A DNA stretch of 64,000 bases from Paludibacteraceae bacterium (GCA_017478225.1 JAFVDX010000045.1:1-64000); one strand, 5' to 3'; positions 8,316-17,949 are shown, numbered from the stretch's first letter. Made by a program: numbers and translations. The notes: generated by a model not told the origin, from the sequence alone.

Positions 8316-8365
8316 CAAGTTGTAATCGAGGGAGTAATTCCAAAGGTTATAACTTGCAATTTTTT
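8313..8365 (+). promoter_or_regulatory. Inverted repeat at the parC-unit promoter, followed by a T-run
   Basis: TTGCAAGTTGTAA (8313-8325) and TTATAACTTGCAA (8347-8359) pair over 13 positions with one G-T wobble, around a 21-nt loop, followed by TTTTTT at 8360-8365. It overlaps the -7 box and lies before the ATG at 8390. It could be an operator, a leader attenuator, or the terminator of upstream transcription. Confidence 0.5.
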
Positions 8366-8389
8366 ATATCAGATATAAATAAAAAATCT

Positions 8390-8557
8390 ATGAAAACACT
8401 TCTTCAATACTCGGGTGCAATAGTTGTATTGCTCGGTGTAATTTTCCTGTTGATTTATGCTTTTGCTGTACCAAGTAACGCTTTGTTGGTAACTGCATTA
8501 GTGTTAGAGGTAGTTGGTATTCTGGGTTATATTGTAGTGAATCGTTATATTGAGTGA
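8390..8557 (+). CDS. Small two-helix membrane protein, coupled to parC
   Basis: A 55-aa protein starting at the ATG at 8390 (MKTLLQYSGAIVVLLGVI), with two hydrophobic helices (~8-27 and ~32-50) and a short charged C-terminus (NRYIE). A longer upstream frame start at 8354 falls inside the promoter-proximal hairpin and T-run and is unlikely. Its TGA overlaps the parC ATG (TGATG). The family is not recognised; no catalytic motif is visible. Confidence 0.7.
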   Translation: MKTLLQYSGAIVVLLGVIFLLIYAFAVPSNALLVTALVLEVVGILGYIVVNRYIE

Positions 8558-11376
8558 TGCAGGATGCTCAGGAGCAGATAAATTCGGAGTTAGGAGTTTC
8601 AAAAGATTCTGATTTAGTTGATGCCGAAGGTGTAGAATCTACTACAGATGTGGATGCAGGCGTTGCAGAGGAAACAAGTGAAGAGTCCTTTAATTCAACA
8701 AATTCGGGATCTCCAAAGCCAAAAGGTGTATTTTCCGACTCTGTGAAGTATCACTTGACGGGTATGTATCAAGACTGGTTCTTGGACTATGCGTCGTATG
8801 TGATATTGGAGCGTGCTGTGCCTGATATATACGATGGTTTGAAGCCTGTTCAGCGTCGCATATTGCATGCGATGAAGAACATGGACGATGGCAGATATAC
8901 TAAAGTGGCCAATATCATTGGTCAGACGATGCAGTATCATCCTCATGGTGATGCGTCGATAGGTGATGCGTTAGTAGCTTTAGGTCAGAAAGATTTGTTG
9001 ATTGACTGTCAGGGTAACTGGGGAAACATACTGACAGGTGATGGTGCTGCTGCTCCACGATATATAGAGGCTCGACTGACTAAATTTGCCCTTGAGACAG
9101 TGTTTAATGCCAAGACGACTCATTGGATGTTGTCTTATGACGGCAGGAACAAAGAGCCTATAAACCTGCCTGTGAAGTTTCCATTGCTATTGGCACAAGG
9201 AGTAGAGGGAATAGCAGTGGGATTAAATTCTAAGATTCTTCCCCATAATTTCAACGAACTATGTGATGCTTCATTGGCTTACTTGCGTGGTGAGCCGTTT
9301 TCGTTGTATCCTGATTTTCCGACAGGCGGTTCGATAGATGTGAGTCGCTATAATGATGGAGAGCGCGGCGGAGTGGTTAAGATTCGTTCGAAGATAAGCA
9401 AATCGGCAGACAACAAGACGCTGACCATAACAGAGATACCTTTTGGTACCACCTCGGCGAGCATAATAGAGTCGATTCTTCGTGCCAATCAGAAAGGTAA
9501 GATTAAGATAAAGAAAGTGGATGATGCAACGGCGGCAGAAGCAGAGATAGTGGTTCAGTTGGCTCCAGGAGCATCGTCGGACAAGACGATAGATGCATTA
9601 TATGCCTTTACAGATTGCGAGGTGAGCATATCCCCTAACTGCTGCGTAATCAAAGACAAAAAGCCTGTCTTTACGAATGTGAGCGAGTTGTTGAGGATGT
9701 CTGCTGACCACACGAGAGAACTGCTCAAATGGGAATTGGAAATAAAGAAGGGTGAGTTGGAAGAGCAGTATTTTTACACCTCGCTGGAGAAGATATTTAT
9801 AGAGAACAGAATTTATAAAGAGAAGCAATTCGAGGACTCCACTTCCCCCGAAAAGGCCATTAGATTTATAGATAAGGCTTTGGAGCCGTTTAAGCCTAAG
9901 TTACTTAGGGCTGTAACGGATGATGATATAAAGAAGTTGCTTGACATAAAGATGGTAAGGATTACCAAATTTGACTCAAAGAAAGCAGATGAGCAACTCA
10001 AAGCACTTGGGGAAAAGATTAAAGAGACAGAGTATCATTTGTCGCACCTGACGGAATATACTATAGATTGGTTTAGCGGTTTGAAGGAGCGTTATGGCAG
10101 CAAATACATGAGAAAAACGGAAGTTAGGAATTTTGCGGCAATAAATGTAAAGACGGTAGTAGAGGCTAACCAGAAATTATATTGGAACAAAGAGGAAGGT
10201 TTTATAGGTACGGGACTGAAGAAGAACGAGTATTTGTTTGATTGCTCAGATATTGATGATATAATTATCTTCTTCAAAGACGGCAAATATAAGATAATAA
10301 AAGTAGCGGAGAAGGTGTTTATCGGTACGAATACTTTGCATATTGCTGTATTCAAGAAGAACGATGAGCGCACTATATATAATGTAGTATATAGGGACGG
10401 CAAGCAGGGTCCGTATTATATGAAGCGTTTTGCCGCAACGGGTTTGACTCGCGACAAAGAGTACGACTTGACGATGGGCAAAGCAGGCAGTAAGGTGATG
10501 TATTTTACTGCCAATGCAAATGGTGAGGCTGAGGTGATAAAAGTAACTTTAGAGCCGGCATTGCATCTGAAGCGTTTGGAGGTACTGAAAGACTTGTCGG
10601 AATTGGCGGTAAAGGGTCGTGCGTCGAGAGGCAACCTACTGACTAAATTCAAGATAAAAAATATCACTTTGAAGCAAAAAGGCGGTTCTACTCTTGGTGG
10701 CAGGAAAGTATGGTTCGACCCTGATGTGCTCCGTATCAACTACGACGGTCAGGGCAAGTATTTAGGCGAGTTCCAGTCGGAAGACAGAGTGTTAGTGATT
10801 ACCAATACGGGCGATTACTACACTACGACCTTTGAGTTGACAGCCCATTTTGAGGATAATATTTACAAGATAGAGAAATACAACTCTGAAAAGACTTGGT
10901 CGCTTGCGTTATGGGATGCGGAGCAGGGTTATTATTATGCAAAGCGCTTTATGCTTCAGGCAACGCAAAAGCCTCAGAATTTTCTTGGTGAGAACAAAGA
11001 TTCGCGTTTGATATTGCTCTCCGACAAAGATGATGCCACTTTTGTTGTGCATCTGAAAGACGATTGGCGCGAAGATATGACGATATTGATGTCTGAATTT
11101 ATTTCCGTGAAAGGTGCTACTGCAAAAGGCAAGCGCTTGACCACCTACGAGGTAAGCGGAATAGAAGACATCACCCCTGAGGCTAAAGAGGCGGCAGAGG
11201 AAGAAAACTTAGAGGAAGTAGAGGAGACAAAGAATGTAGAGGAAATAGAGAATGTAGAGGAGGAAAAAAAAATCAAAGAAGTGGAAGGAAGTGAGAAGGT
11301 AGATGATGTTGCCTTCACCATAACTCCGCCAAAGCAAGACGACATAGTAAAAGATGATCAGTTGTCGTTGTTTTGA
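8557..11376 (+). CDS. parC: DNA topoisomerase IV subunit A
   Basis: Type IIA topoisomerase A subunit, 939 aa, which cuts and rejoins DNA for chromosome decatenation. The hallmarks are LKPVQRRILHAMKNM, the DNA-gate loop YHPHGDASIGDAL, and the active-site Tyr169 in GAAAPRYIEARL. The N-terminal ~60 residues are an acidic, low-complexity extension. The C-terminus ends in a long Glu-rich tail and DQLSLF. It is called ParC rather than GyrA because of the overall form known in Bacteroidota; the B subunit is not in this window. A GTG at 8554 is an alternative start, but the ATG at 8557 overlaps the upstream TGA, suggesting coupled translation. Confidence 0.88.
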   Translation: MQDAQEQINSELGVSKDSDLVDAEGVESTTDVDAGVAEETSEESFNSTNSGSPKPKGVFSDSVKYHLTGMYQDWFLDYASYVILERAVPDIYDGLKPVQRRILHAMKNMDDGRYTKVANIIGQTMQYHPHGDASIGDALVALGQKDLLIDCQGNWGNILTGDGAAAPRYIEARLTKFALETVFNAKTTHWMLSYDGRNKEPINLPVKFPLLLAQGVEGIAVGLNSKILPHNFNELCDASLAYLRGEPFSLYPDFPTGGSIDVSRYNDGERGGVVKIRSKISKSADNKTLTITEIPFGTTSASIIESILRANQKGKIKIKKVDDATAAEAEIVVQLAPGASSDKTIDALYAFTDCEVSISPNCCVIKDKKPVFTNVSELLRMSADHTRELLKWELEIKKGELEEQYFYTSLEKIFIENRIYKEKQFEDSTSPEKAIRFIDKALEPFKPKLLRAVTDDDIKKLLDIKMVRITKFDSKKADEQLKALGEKIKETEYHLSHLTEYTIDWFSGLKERYGSKYMRKTEVRNFAAINVKTVVEANQKLYWNKEEGFIGTGLKKNEYLFDCSDIDDIIIFFKDGKYKIIKVAEKVFIGTNTLHIAVFKKNDERTIYNVVYRDGKQGPYYMKRFAATGLTRDKEYDLTMGKAGSKVMYFTANANGEAEVIKVTLEPALHLKRLEVLKDLSELAVKGRASRGNLLTKFKIKNITLKQKGGSTLGGRKVWFDPDVLRINYDGQGKYLGEFQSEDRVLVITNTGDYYTTTFELTAHFEDNIYKIEKYNSEKTWSLALWDAEQGYYYAKRFMLQATQKPQNFLGENKDSRLILLSDKDDATFVVHLKDDWREDMTILMSEFISVKGATAKGKRLTTYEVSGIEDITPEAKEAAEEENLEEVEETKNVEEIENVEEEKKIKEVEGSEKVDDVAFTITPPKQDDIVKDDQLSLF

Positions 11377-11454
11377 GGATAGGAGTTAGGTTCAAGCAAC
11401 TTTTATTAAGATGAAATTGAAAAACAAATAACAAAAATAAAAAAAACTAACATT

Positions 11455-12396
11455 ATGTCAAAAGTAACAGTAGTAGGCGCGGGCAATGTAGGTGCCACAT
11501 GCGCGAATGTGTTGGCAGTAAATGAAGTTGCCAGCGAGGTATGTCTAATCGACATCAAGGAAGGTCTTGCCGAGGGTAAGGCAATGGATATTATGCAGAC
11601 AGCCCAATTGATGGGTTTTGACACTGTAGTAACAGGCGTGACTAACGACTATTCGAAGACAGCCAATTCGGATGTAGTAGTAATCACGAGTGGTCTGCCT
11701 CGCAAGCCCGGTATGACTCGTGAGGAGTTGATAGGTGTAAATGCCGGTATAGTAAAGAGCGTTGCCAAAAGCATACTTGAGTATTCTCCTAATGCTATCT
11801 TAATAGTAGTGAGCAACCCGATGGACACAATGGCATATTTAGCACTTCATTCACTTGGTTTGCCCAAGAACAGAGTGATAGGTATGGGTGGTGCATTAGA
11901 CTCTTCTCGTTTCAAATATTTCTTGTCACAGAAATTAGGTTGCAACCAAAACGAGGTTGAGGGCTTTGTTATCGGTGGTCATGGTGATACAACAATGATA
12001 CCTATGGCTCGTTTTGCCACATACAAAGGAATTCCTGTAAGTGAGTTGCTCTCGAAAGAGGAGTTGGATGAGGTGGTTAAATCAACTATGGTAGGTGGTG
12101 CCACACTGACCGGTTTATTAGGAACTTCGGCATGGATGGCTCCGGGTGCAGCAGCATCGTCGGTAGTAGAGTCTATCATCAAAGACCAGAAGAAGATGAT
12201 TCCTTGCTCAGTAGCATTGGAAGGTGAATATGGCTACAATGATATCACAATAGGTGTACCTGTAATATTGGGTAAGAATGGTATCGAGAAGATCGTTGAG
12301 TTGCCACTCAACGAAGAGGAGAAGGCCTTGTTTGCCGCTTCAGAAGCAGCCGTAGCAAAGACGACCGCTGTTCTGAAAGAGATGAATGTGCTTTGA
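11455..12396 (+). CDS. mdh: Malate dehydrogenase
   Basis: NAD-dependent interconversion of malate and oxaloacetate in the cytosol; 313 aa. The Rossmann loop is GAGNVGAT (8-15), the substrate arginines lie in LPRKPGMTREEL, and the catalytic His176 is in GGHGDTTMIPM. It belongs to the LDH-like MDH group by length and motif spacing. It stands alone 78 bp after parC; no -7 box is obvious in that gap. The 3' side is an inverted repeat shared with the next gene's promoter (12440-12474). Confidence 0.95.
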   Translation: MSKVTVVGAGNVGATCANVLAVNEVASEVCLIDIKEGLAEGKAMDIMQTAQLMGFDTVVTGVTNDYSKTANSDVVVITSGLPRKPGMTREELIGVNAGIVKSVAKSILEYSPNAILIVVSNPMDTMAYLALHSLGLPKNRVIGMGGALDSSRFKYFLSQKLGCNQNEVEGFVIGGHGDTTMIPMARFATYKGIPVSELLSKEELDEVVKSTMVGGATLTGLLGTSAWMAPGAAASSVVESIIKDQKKMIPCSVALEGEYGYNDITIGVPVILGKNGIEKIVELPLNEEEKALFAASEAAVAKTTAVLKEMNVL

Positions 12397-12439
12397 TTCT
12401 TCACAAGCAAGGTTTTTGTTTGTGTATATCAGATTTTTG

Positions 12440-12474
12440 CACTACTTTTGCCGTGTTCAACGACAAAAGTAGTG
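12440..12474 (+). promoter_or_regulatory. Promoter embedded in a perfect inverted repeat (mdh 3' side / OPT 5' side)
   Basis: CACTACTTTTG (12440-12450) and CAAAAGTAGTG (12464-12474) are perfect 11-bp arms with a 13-nt loop. The left arm contains the -7 box TACTTTTG (12443-12450) for the OPT gene; the right arm holds the same box on the - strand. A TTTTATT run leads into the ATG at 12482. It may also terminate mdh transcripts. Confidence 0.6.
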
Positions 12475-12481
12475 TTTTATT

Positions 12482-14449
12482 ATGTCAAAGGTACAACTTC
12501 CGGAAAACGCGTCTCGTCCGCTAAAAGAAGGCGAAGAATACAAACCGATACTTCCTTCTGACAAGCAATTTGCAGAGGTAACTCCGTATTCGGTAATCAC
12601 AGGTCTGATAATGGCAGTTATATTCTCGGCAGCGGCTGCTTATTTAGGTTTGAAGGTCGGTCAGGTGTTTGAGGCTGCAATACCAATTGCCATTATAGCA
12701 GTAGGTCTGAGTTCAGCCACACGCCGAAAGAATGCATTAGGTGAGAATGTAATTATACAATCGATAGGAGCATCGTCGGGCGTGATTGTCGCCGGTGCGA
12801 TATTCACTTTGCCTGCCTTGTATATACTGCAAGCCAAATATCCTGATATAACTGTTAGTTTTATGCAGGTATTTATGGCATCGTTGTTGGGCGGATGTTT
12901 GGGTATATTATTTTTGATTCCGTTCCGCAGATATTTCGTAAAGGATATGCACGGAAAATATCCTTTCCCGGAGGCCACAGCCACTACACAGGTATTGGTT
13001 AGCGGCGAGCAGGGTGGCAGTCAGGCCAAGCCTCTTATTTGGGCTGCAGCGATAGGCGGATTATACGATTTCATAGTATCTACATTTGGTTTGTGGACAG
13101 AAGAGTTAAGCACTCGTATGACCACATGGGGCGAAGCGTTGGCAGCAAAGTGGAAATTAGTGTTTTCTATAAACACCTCGGCTGCTGTATTGGGTTTGGG
13201 CTATATAGTAGGTTTGAAATACGCAGCGATTATCTGCTGCGGCTCGTTGTTTGTGTGGTGGATACTGATTCCGTTGCTGGGCATGACAACTGTGGATTCG
13301 GTTATGCTCTCTGAGATGGACCCACAATATATCTTCTCCAATTATGCCCGCTATATAGGTATAGGTGCCATTGCGATGGCAGGGGTGATAGGAATTGTAA
13401 AGAGTTGGGGAGTGATAGAAGGCGCTGTTGGTTTGGCGGGAAGAGAACTGAAGGGGAAAGGAAAACAAGTAGCGGAAAGTACGCTTCGTACTGACAGAGA
13501 TTTGTCGATGAAGTTTTTGTTGATTGCTATTGTAGTGGCATTGACAATAGTATTGGTTTTCTTTTGGTTGGGTGTAGTTCATAATTTCTGGCAGGCACTG
13601 ATTGCGTGGTTGGTTGTGACGGTGATAGCCTTTTTGTTCACCACAGTAGCAGCCAACGCGATAGCGATAGTGGGCAGCAACCCTGTGTCGGGTATGACCC
13701 TTATGACCTTGATTATTGCCTCGGTGATTTTGGTGGCAGTTGGACTAAAAGGTACGAGCGGAATGGTGGCCTCGATGGTGATTGGCGGTGTGGTATGTAC
13801 GGCACTGAGCATGGCAGGCGGATTTATCACCGACTTGAAGATAGGTTATTGGATAGGTACCACACCAGAGAAACAAGAGACATGGAAATTCCTTGGCACA
13901 TTGGTTTCTGCAGCCACAGTGGGCGGGGTGATAATCATCCTAAATAAGACATACGGTTTTTCAGGTGACGATGCTCTTGTGGCTCCTCAGGCTAATGCGA
14001 TGGCTGCAGTGATTGAGCCGCTGATGATGGGTCAGGGAGCACCATGGTTGCTATATGGTGTAGGCGCCGTATTGGCTCTGATTCTCAATATATTAGGCGT
14101 GCCGGTATTGGCTTTTGCCTTAGGTATGTTTATACCATTGCAACTGAATACTCCGTTGGTTGTAGGCGGTGCAATATCATGGTTGATGAACAAGTCGAAA
14201 GACAAAGAGTTGGCTCAAAAGCGCCAGGATAAAGGTACTCTGATTGCAAGCGGATTTATTGCCGGTGGTGCATTGATGGGAGTGGTTAGCGCAGCATTGA
14301 AGTTCGCAGGCGCCGACTGGTGGATGACCGGCTGGACTAAAGGCATATATGCAGGAGGATGGCTCATACATGGCGACCAAATACTGGGAGTGGTGATGTA
14401 TGCAGTGCTGATTACTTATTTCATAGTTGCAAGCAAGAGGGTGAAATAG
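12482..14449 (+). CDS. OPT-family oligopeptide/metal-chelate transporter
   Basis: A polytopic inner-membrane transporter of 655 aa with about fourteen hydrophobic helices. OPT signs include YSVITGLIMAVIFSAAAAYL near the N-terminus, KYPFPEATATTQVL, NPVSGMTLMTLII and GAPWLLYGVGAVLALILNI. Bacterial OPT proteins take up oligopeptides or metal-siderophore-like compounds; the substrate is not predictable here. It is preceded by the promoter/inverted repeat at 12440-12474 and followed 56 bp later by birA. Confidence 0.9.
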   Translation: MSKVQLPENASRPLKEGEEYKPILPSDKQFAEVTPYSVITGLIMAVIFSAAAAYLGLKVGQVFEAAIPIAIIAVGLSSATRRKNALGENVIIQSIGASSGVIVAGAIFTLPALYILQAKYPDITVSFMQVFMASLLGGCLGILFLIPFRRYFVKDMHGKYPFPEATATTQVLVSGEQGGSQAKPLIWAAAIGGLYDFIVSTFGLWTEELSTRMTTWGEALAAKWKLVFSINTSAAVLGLGYIVGLKYAAIICCGSLFVWWILIPLLGMTTVDSVMLSEMDPQYIFSNYARYIGIGAIAMAGVIGIVKSWGVIEGAVGLAGRELKGKGKQVAESTLRTDRDLSMKFLLIAIVVALTIVLVFFWLGVVHNFWQALIAWLVVTVIAFLFTTVAANAIAIVGSNPVSGMTLMTLIIASVILVAVGLKGTSGMVASMVIGGVVCTALSMAGGFITDLKIGYWIGTTPEKQETWKFLGTLVSAATVGGVIIILNKTYGFSGDDALVAPQANAMAAVIEPLMMGQGAPWLLYGVGAVLALILNILGVPVLAFALGMFIPLQLNTPLVVGGAISWLMNKSKDKELAQKRQDKGTLIASGFIAGGALMGVVSAALKFAGADWWMTGWTKGIYAGGWLIHGDQILGVVMYAVLITYFIVASKRVK

Positions 14450-14454
14450 AGAAC

Positions 14455-14490
14455 CTAAAAAATCTAGAGAGACTAGAGAGACTAGAAAAA
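14455..14490 (+). repeat. Nonamer tandem repeat between the OPT gene and birA
   Basis: Four phased 9-bp units starting 6 bp after the stop codon: CTAAAAAAT, then CTAGAGAGA twice exactly, then CTAGAAAAA. A further TTAG-type pair (from 14493) runs up to the birA ATG. Confidence 0.75.
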
Positions 14491-14505
14491 AATTAGCGAA
14501 CTTAG

Positions 14506-15300
14506 ATGATACATTATATCGAAAGCACGGATAGTACCAATAACTTGATAAAGCGGATGTTGAGTGAGAGTAAAGAGGTGGATGAGGGTTATTGTGTGTA
14601 TGCCGGTTATCAGACAGCAGGCAGAGGGCAACAAGGTAATGGTTGGGAGAGCGAAGCAGGCAAGAACCTGACCTTTTCCGTTTTGCTCAAGCCTACACAT
14701 CTAAAAGCAACAGAACAATTCGTGCTGACTGAGGTTATCACTGTGGCTCTAACAAAGACGCTAAGAGAAATAGCAGGAGAAAACATGCTTACGAAAGAAG
14801 TAAGGATTAAATGGCCAAATGATATATATGCAGGCAACAGGAAGTTGGCAGGGATATTGGTGGAGAATGAGATTAACAGCAGTGGAATTTGTAGTGCGGT
14901 GATAGGCGTAGGTCTGAATGTGAATCAAGAAAAATTCAGGAGCAATGCGCCCAATCCTGTGTCGCTCAAGCAACTGACAGGCAATGAACATAGTGTGAAG
15001 CATTTGCTTGAACAGATAATGAGCAACCTAATAAGCATCTATCAACTGACAAAGATAGAAGAGGGACGGATAAGGCTGCACGAAGAGTATATGAAACATC
15101 TGTATAGATATGGCGAATGGCATTGGTACAAAGAGACAGAGGTGGGCATTGCACCAATAAATATACTAAGTCATGCAGAAGGCGGTTTTGAGGCAAAAAT
15201 AACTGATGTATTGAGTAACGGGGAGATAGAATTACAAACAAAAGACAACGAAAAGAAAACATATCATTTCAAGGAAATAAAATACATAATTGAACCATGA
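14506..15300 (+). CDS. birA: Biotin--[acetyl-CoA-carboxylase] ligase
   Basis: Attaches biotin to carboxylase carrier domains through biotinyl-AMP. The 264 aa contain STDSTNNLIK near the start, the ATP/biotin loop GRGQQGNGW, KWPNDIY, KLAGILVEN and IGVGLNVN, all typical of BirA. There is no N-terminal helix-turn-helix, so it is a monofunctional ligase rather than a repressor. The stop codon overlaps the next gene's ATG (ATGA). Confidence 0.93.
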   Translation: MIHYIESTDSTNNLIKRMLSESKEVDEGYCVYAGYQTAGRGQQGNGWESEAGKNLTFSVLLKPTHLKATEQFVLTEVITVALTKTLREIAGENMLTKEVRIKWPNDIYAGNRKLAGILVENEINSSGICSAVIGVGLNVNQEKFRSNAPNPVSLKQLTGNEHSVKHLLEQIMSNLISIYQLTKIEEGRIRLHEEYMKHLYRYGEWHWYKETEVGIAPINILSHAEGGFEAKITDVLSNGEIELQTKDNEKKTYHFKEIKYIIEP

Positions 15301-16760
15301 GAAGATTGTTAAACATAATTTTTGCGATTATTTTCTCTGCATCTGCTTTTGCACAGTTGCAAGTGTGGAAAGGTGGTAAGGTAATCTACCAAAAGCCTGT
15401 AGCAGAGGTTGACAGCATGACCTTTGGCGATAATAATCAGTATGACGACCAGATGCGTAATTTGGATTATCTGTTCGACTTGGATGTATTGGCAGAGGTG
15501 AAGATTTCTGTTACACTGAAAGACTGGAATCAGTTTTTGGAGAATATATATGTATTGGAATTGAAGGATGCGTATGTACCTGCACAGTTTGATTTCACCA
15601 AAGGGACAGAAACATGGCATCGTGATAGTGTGGGTTTGCGTCCTCGCGGCAACACTTCGTTCCGTTGTGCTGAGTTGTCAGATGTACATCAGAAAAACAG
15701 CAGTTGGCAGCCTGCTCATTTTGGTGTGAAGTTCACGGAATATGCATCGGGCGAACGCTTCTTTGGTATGGACAGGATTATCTTTAAGTTTTTCAAGGAT
15801 GATCATGCTTTTTGCCGTGAGGTGTTCTGCTATGATTTGTTCCGCAGATTTGGTGTATGGTCGGCTCCACATGTGTCTTATTGCAGGTTTTCCATATATG
15901 TCGAGGGCGACAGCAAACCTGTATATTTGGGAGTATATGCCATGATAGAGAATCCCCGAAACGGCTGGCTTGACGACCGCCAGAAAGACGGGTATATACC
16001 TGACACAAACGGGAACATGTGGAAATGCGCAATTAACGCCGAGTTGAACAATACCGACAAGAGTCTGATGGGACTAACAGACGGAATAACATACGAACTG
16101 AAGACCAACAAGACCGCACTTGCAAGTGCACAAAACGAATTATGCGATTTTATCAACGGACTGAAGAAATACTCTGATGGTTCAAACAACCTCAAGCAAT
16201 GGTTAGAAACCAATGTGGATGTGGATTTGCTACTTAGAGAGATGGCTGTCAATGTGGCAGTAGGCGGTTGGGACGAGTACTGGGTGCTTTGTAATAATTA
16301 CTTCTTTTATTTCGACTCTAATCATAAGTTCTATTACATACCTTTCGACTACGACAACACACTTGGCACCTGCAATCAGTCCGGCAACCCGGGCACGCAA
16401 AATCCGCTTTATTGGGGAAGCCGCGGTGAAGACCGCATGCTGATAAAGAAAGTGCTATCGATAAAAGAATATGAAGACAGATATAAAGCCTATCTAAAAG
16501 AGATTGTGTCTGACGACGAGTTGATGAGCCCTGATGGTGCAATAGCGCGAATCAAAAAATGGCACGCTATGATTTCGCCTTATATAGCCAACGACACTCG
16601 CACAGACGATTATATGACCACACATTATATAGAAGATGTACCGGGATATTGGGGATGGTACGGGAATTATCGTCTGCTTTCGGGGGCTGAAAACGGAGAT
16701 GGTCAGAACAAAGAGACCAATTTCTTCAAAGTAAAAAAGAAATCAATCGATGCATTATAA
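15297..16760 (+). CDS. Secreted CotH-kinase-family protein
   Basis: A 487-aa exported protein with a signal peptide (LLNIIFAIIFSASAFA). The CotH core is visible as GLRPRGNTSFR, then a FKFFKDDHAFCREVFCYDLF segment, SIYVEGDSKPVYLGVYAMI, and IPFDYDNTLG, matching the acidic metal-binding motif of this atypical kinase fold. CotH proteins phosphorylate secreted proteins or act in surface assembly in other bacteria; the partner here is unknown. The gene overlaps birA by 4 bp and is followed 19 bp later by rfbB, so the three are probably cotranscribed although functionally unrelated. Confidence 0.82.
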   Translation: MRRLLNIIFAIIFSASAFAQLQVWKGGKVIYQKPVAEVDSMTFGDNNQYDDQMRNLDYLFDLDVLAEVKISVTLKDWNQFLENIYVLELKDAYVPAQFDFTKGTETWHRDSVGLRPRGNTSFRCAELSDVHQKNSSWQPAHFGVKFTEYASGERFFGMDRIIFKFFKDDHAFCREVFCYDLFRRFGVWSAPHVSYCRFSIYVEGDSKPVYLGVYAMIENPRNGWLDDRQKDGYIPDTNGNMWKCAINAELNNTDKSLMGLTDGITYELKTNKTALASAQNELCDFINGLKKYSDGSNNLKQWLETNVDVDLLLREMAVNVAVGGWDEYWVLCNNYFFYFDSNHKFYYIPFDYDNTLGTCNQSGNPGTQNPLYWGSRGEDRMLIKKVLSIKEYEDRYKAYLKEIVSDDELMSPDGAIARIKKWHAMISPYIANDTRTDDYMTTHYIEDVPGYWGWYGNYRLLSGAENGDGQNKETNFFKVKKKSIDAL

Positions 16761-16779
16761 TATAATAAGAACTAATAAG

Positions 16780-17913
16780 ATGCAAACAATACTTATCACC
16801 GGTGGAGCGGGATTTATAGGCTCGCATGTTGTCAGGCTTTTTGTGAATAAATACCCTGACTATAAGATTATCAACTTAGACAAACTGACCTATGCAGGCA
16901 ACCTTGCCAACTTGAAAGACATCGAGAACAAGCCTAATTATAAGTTTGTCAAAGGAGATATATGCGATTTTGATTTTATGAGTAGGCTTATTCAAGATGA
17001 GCATGTAACGGGCATTATTCACCTTGCAGCCGAGAGCCATGTGGATAGGTCGATAAAAGACCCGTTTACTTTTGCCCGCACCAATGTGTTGGGCACGCTA
17101 TCGTTGCTTCAGGCGGCAAGACTCTACTGGGAGTCGCTTGAGGAGAAGTACGAAGGCAAGCGATTTTATCATATATCAACCGACGAAGTATATGGTGCAC
17201 TTGAGATGACCGTTCCCGAAGGCATAGAGCCGCCTTTTACAACAAAGGCATCGTCCGGCAAGCATCACTTGGCATACGGCAGAGAGTTTTTTGAGGAGAC
17301 CACCAAATATAATCCTCACTCACCTTACTCCGCCTCTAAAGCCTCGTCGGACCATTTCGTCAGAGCATTTCACGACACCTATGGTATGCCAACCATAGTT
17401 ACCAACTGCTCCAACAACTACGGACCATATCAGTTCCCTGAGAAGTTGATTCCGCTGTTTATCAATAACATCCGCCATAGGAAACCTCTACCTGTGTATG
17501 GCAAAGGTGAGAATGTAAGAGACTGGCTTTATGTTGAGGACCATGCACGCGCTATCGACCTGATTTTCCACCAAGGCAAGGTGGCTCAGACATATAATAT
17601 CGGCGGATTCAACGAGTGGAAAAACATAGATATCATCAAGGTAGTGATACAAACCGTTGACCGTCTGCTCGGCAGAAAAGAAGGTGAGGATATGGATTTA
17701 ATCACTTTCGTTACCGACCGTGCAGGACATGACATGCGCTATGCTATCGACTCCAGAAAACTACAAAAAGAATTGGGCTGGGAACCCTCGCTACAATTCG
17801 AAGAAGGTATAGAAAAAACTGTGAGATGGTATTTAGATAATCAGGAATGGCTCGATAATGTTACTTCCGGGGATTATCTTGAATACTACGAGAAGATGTA
17901 CAGCCACAGATAA
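16780..17913 (+). CDS. rfbB: dTDP-glucose 4,6-dehydratase
   Basis: Second step of dTDP-L-rhamnose/6-deoxyhexose synthesis: dTDP-glucose to dTDP-4-keto-6-deoxyglucose. The 377 aa have the NAD loop GGAGFIGS (8-15), HLAAESHVDRSI, the STDEVYG catalytic segment and Y183SASK187. The ATG at 16780 is chosen; a longer in-frame start at 16750 would overlap the previous gene and add residues not found in the family. The companion rfbA is about 25 kb away (42177); rfbC and rfbD are not in the window. Confidence 0.94.
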   Translation: MQTILITGGAGFIGSHVVRLFVNKYPDYKIINLDKLTYAGNLANLKDIENKPNYKFVKGDICDFDFMSRLIQDEHVTGIIHLAAESHVDRSIKDPFTFARTNVLGTLSLLQAARLYWESLEEKYEGKRFYHISTDEVYGALEMTVPEGIEPPFTTKASSGKHHLAYGREFFEETTKYNPHSPYSASKASSDHFVRAFHDTYGMPTIVTNCSNNYGPYQFPEKLIPLFINNIRHRKPLPVYGKGENVRDWLYVEDHARAIDLIFHQGKVAQTYNIGGFNEWKNIDIIKVVIQTVDRLLGRKEGEDMDLITFVTDRAGHDMRYAIDSRKLQKELGWEPSLQFEEGIEKTVRWYLDNQEWLDNVTSGDYLEYYEKMYSHR

Positions 17914-17949
17914 CTTGCCCCAAAAGCCCTGCCCCACCTGATACCTCGG

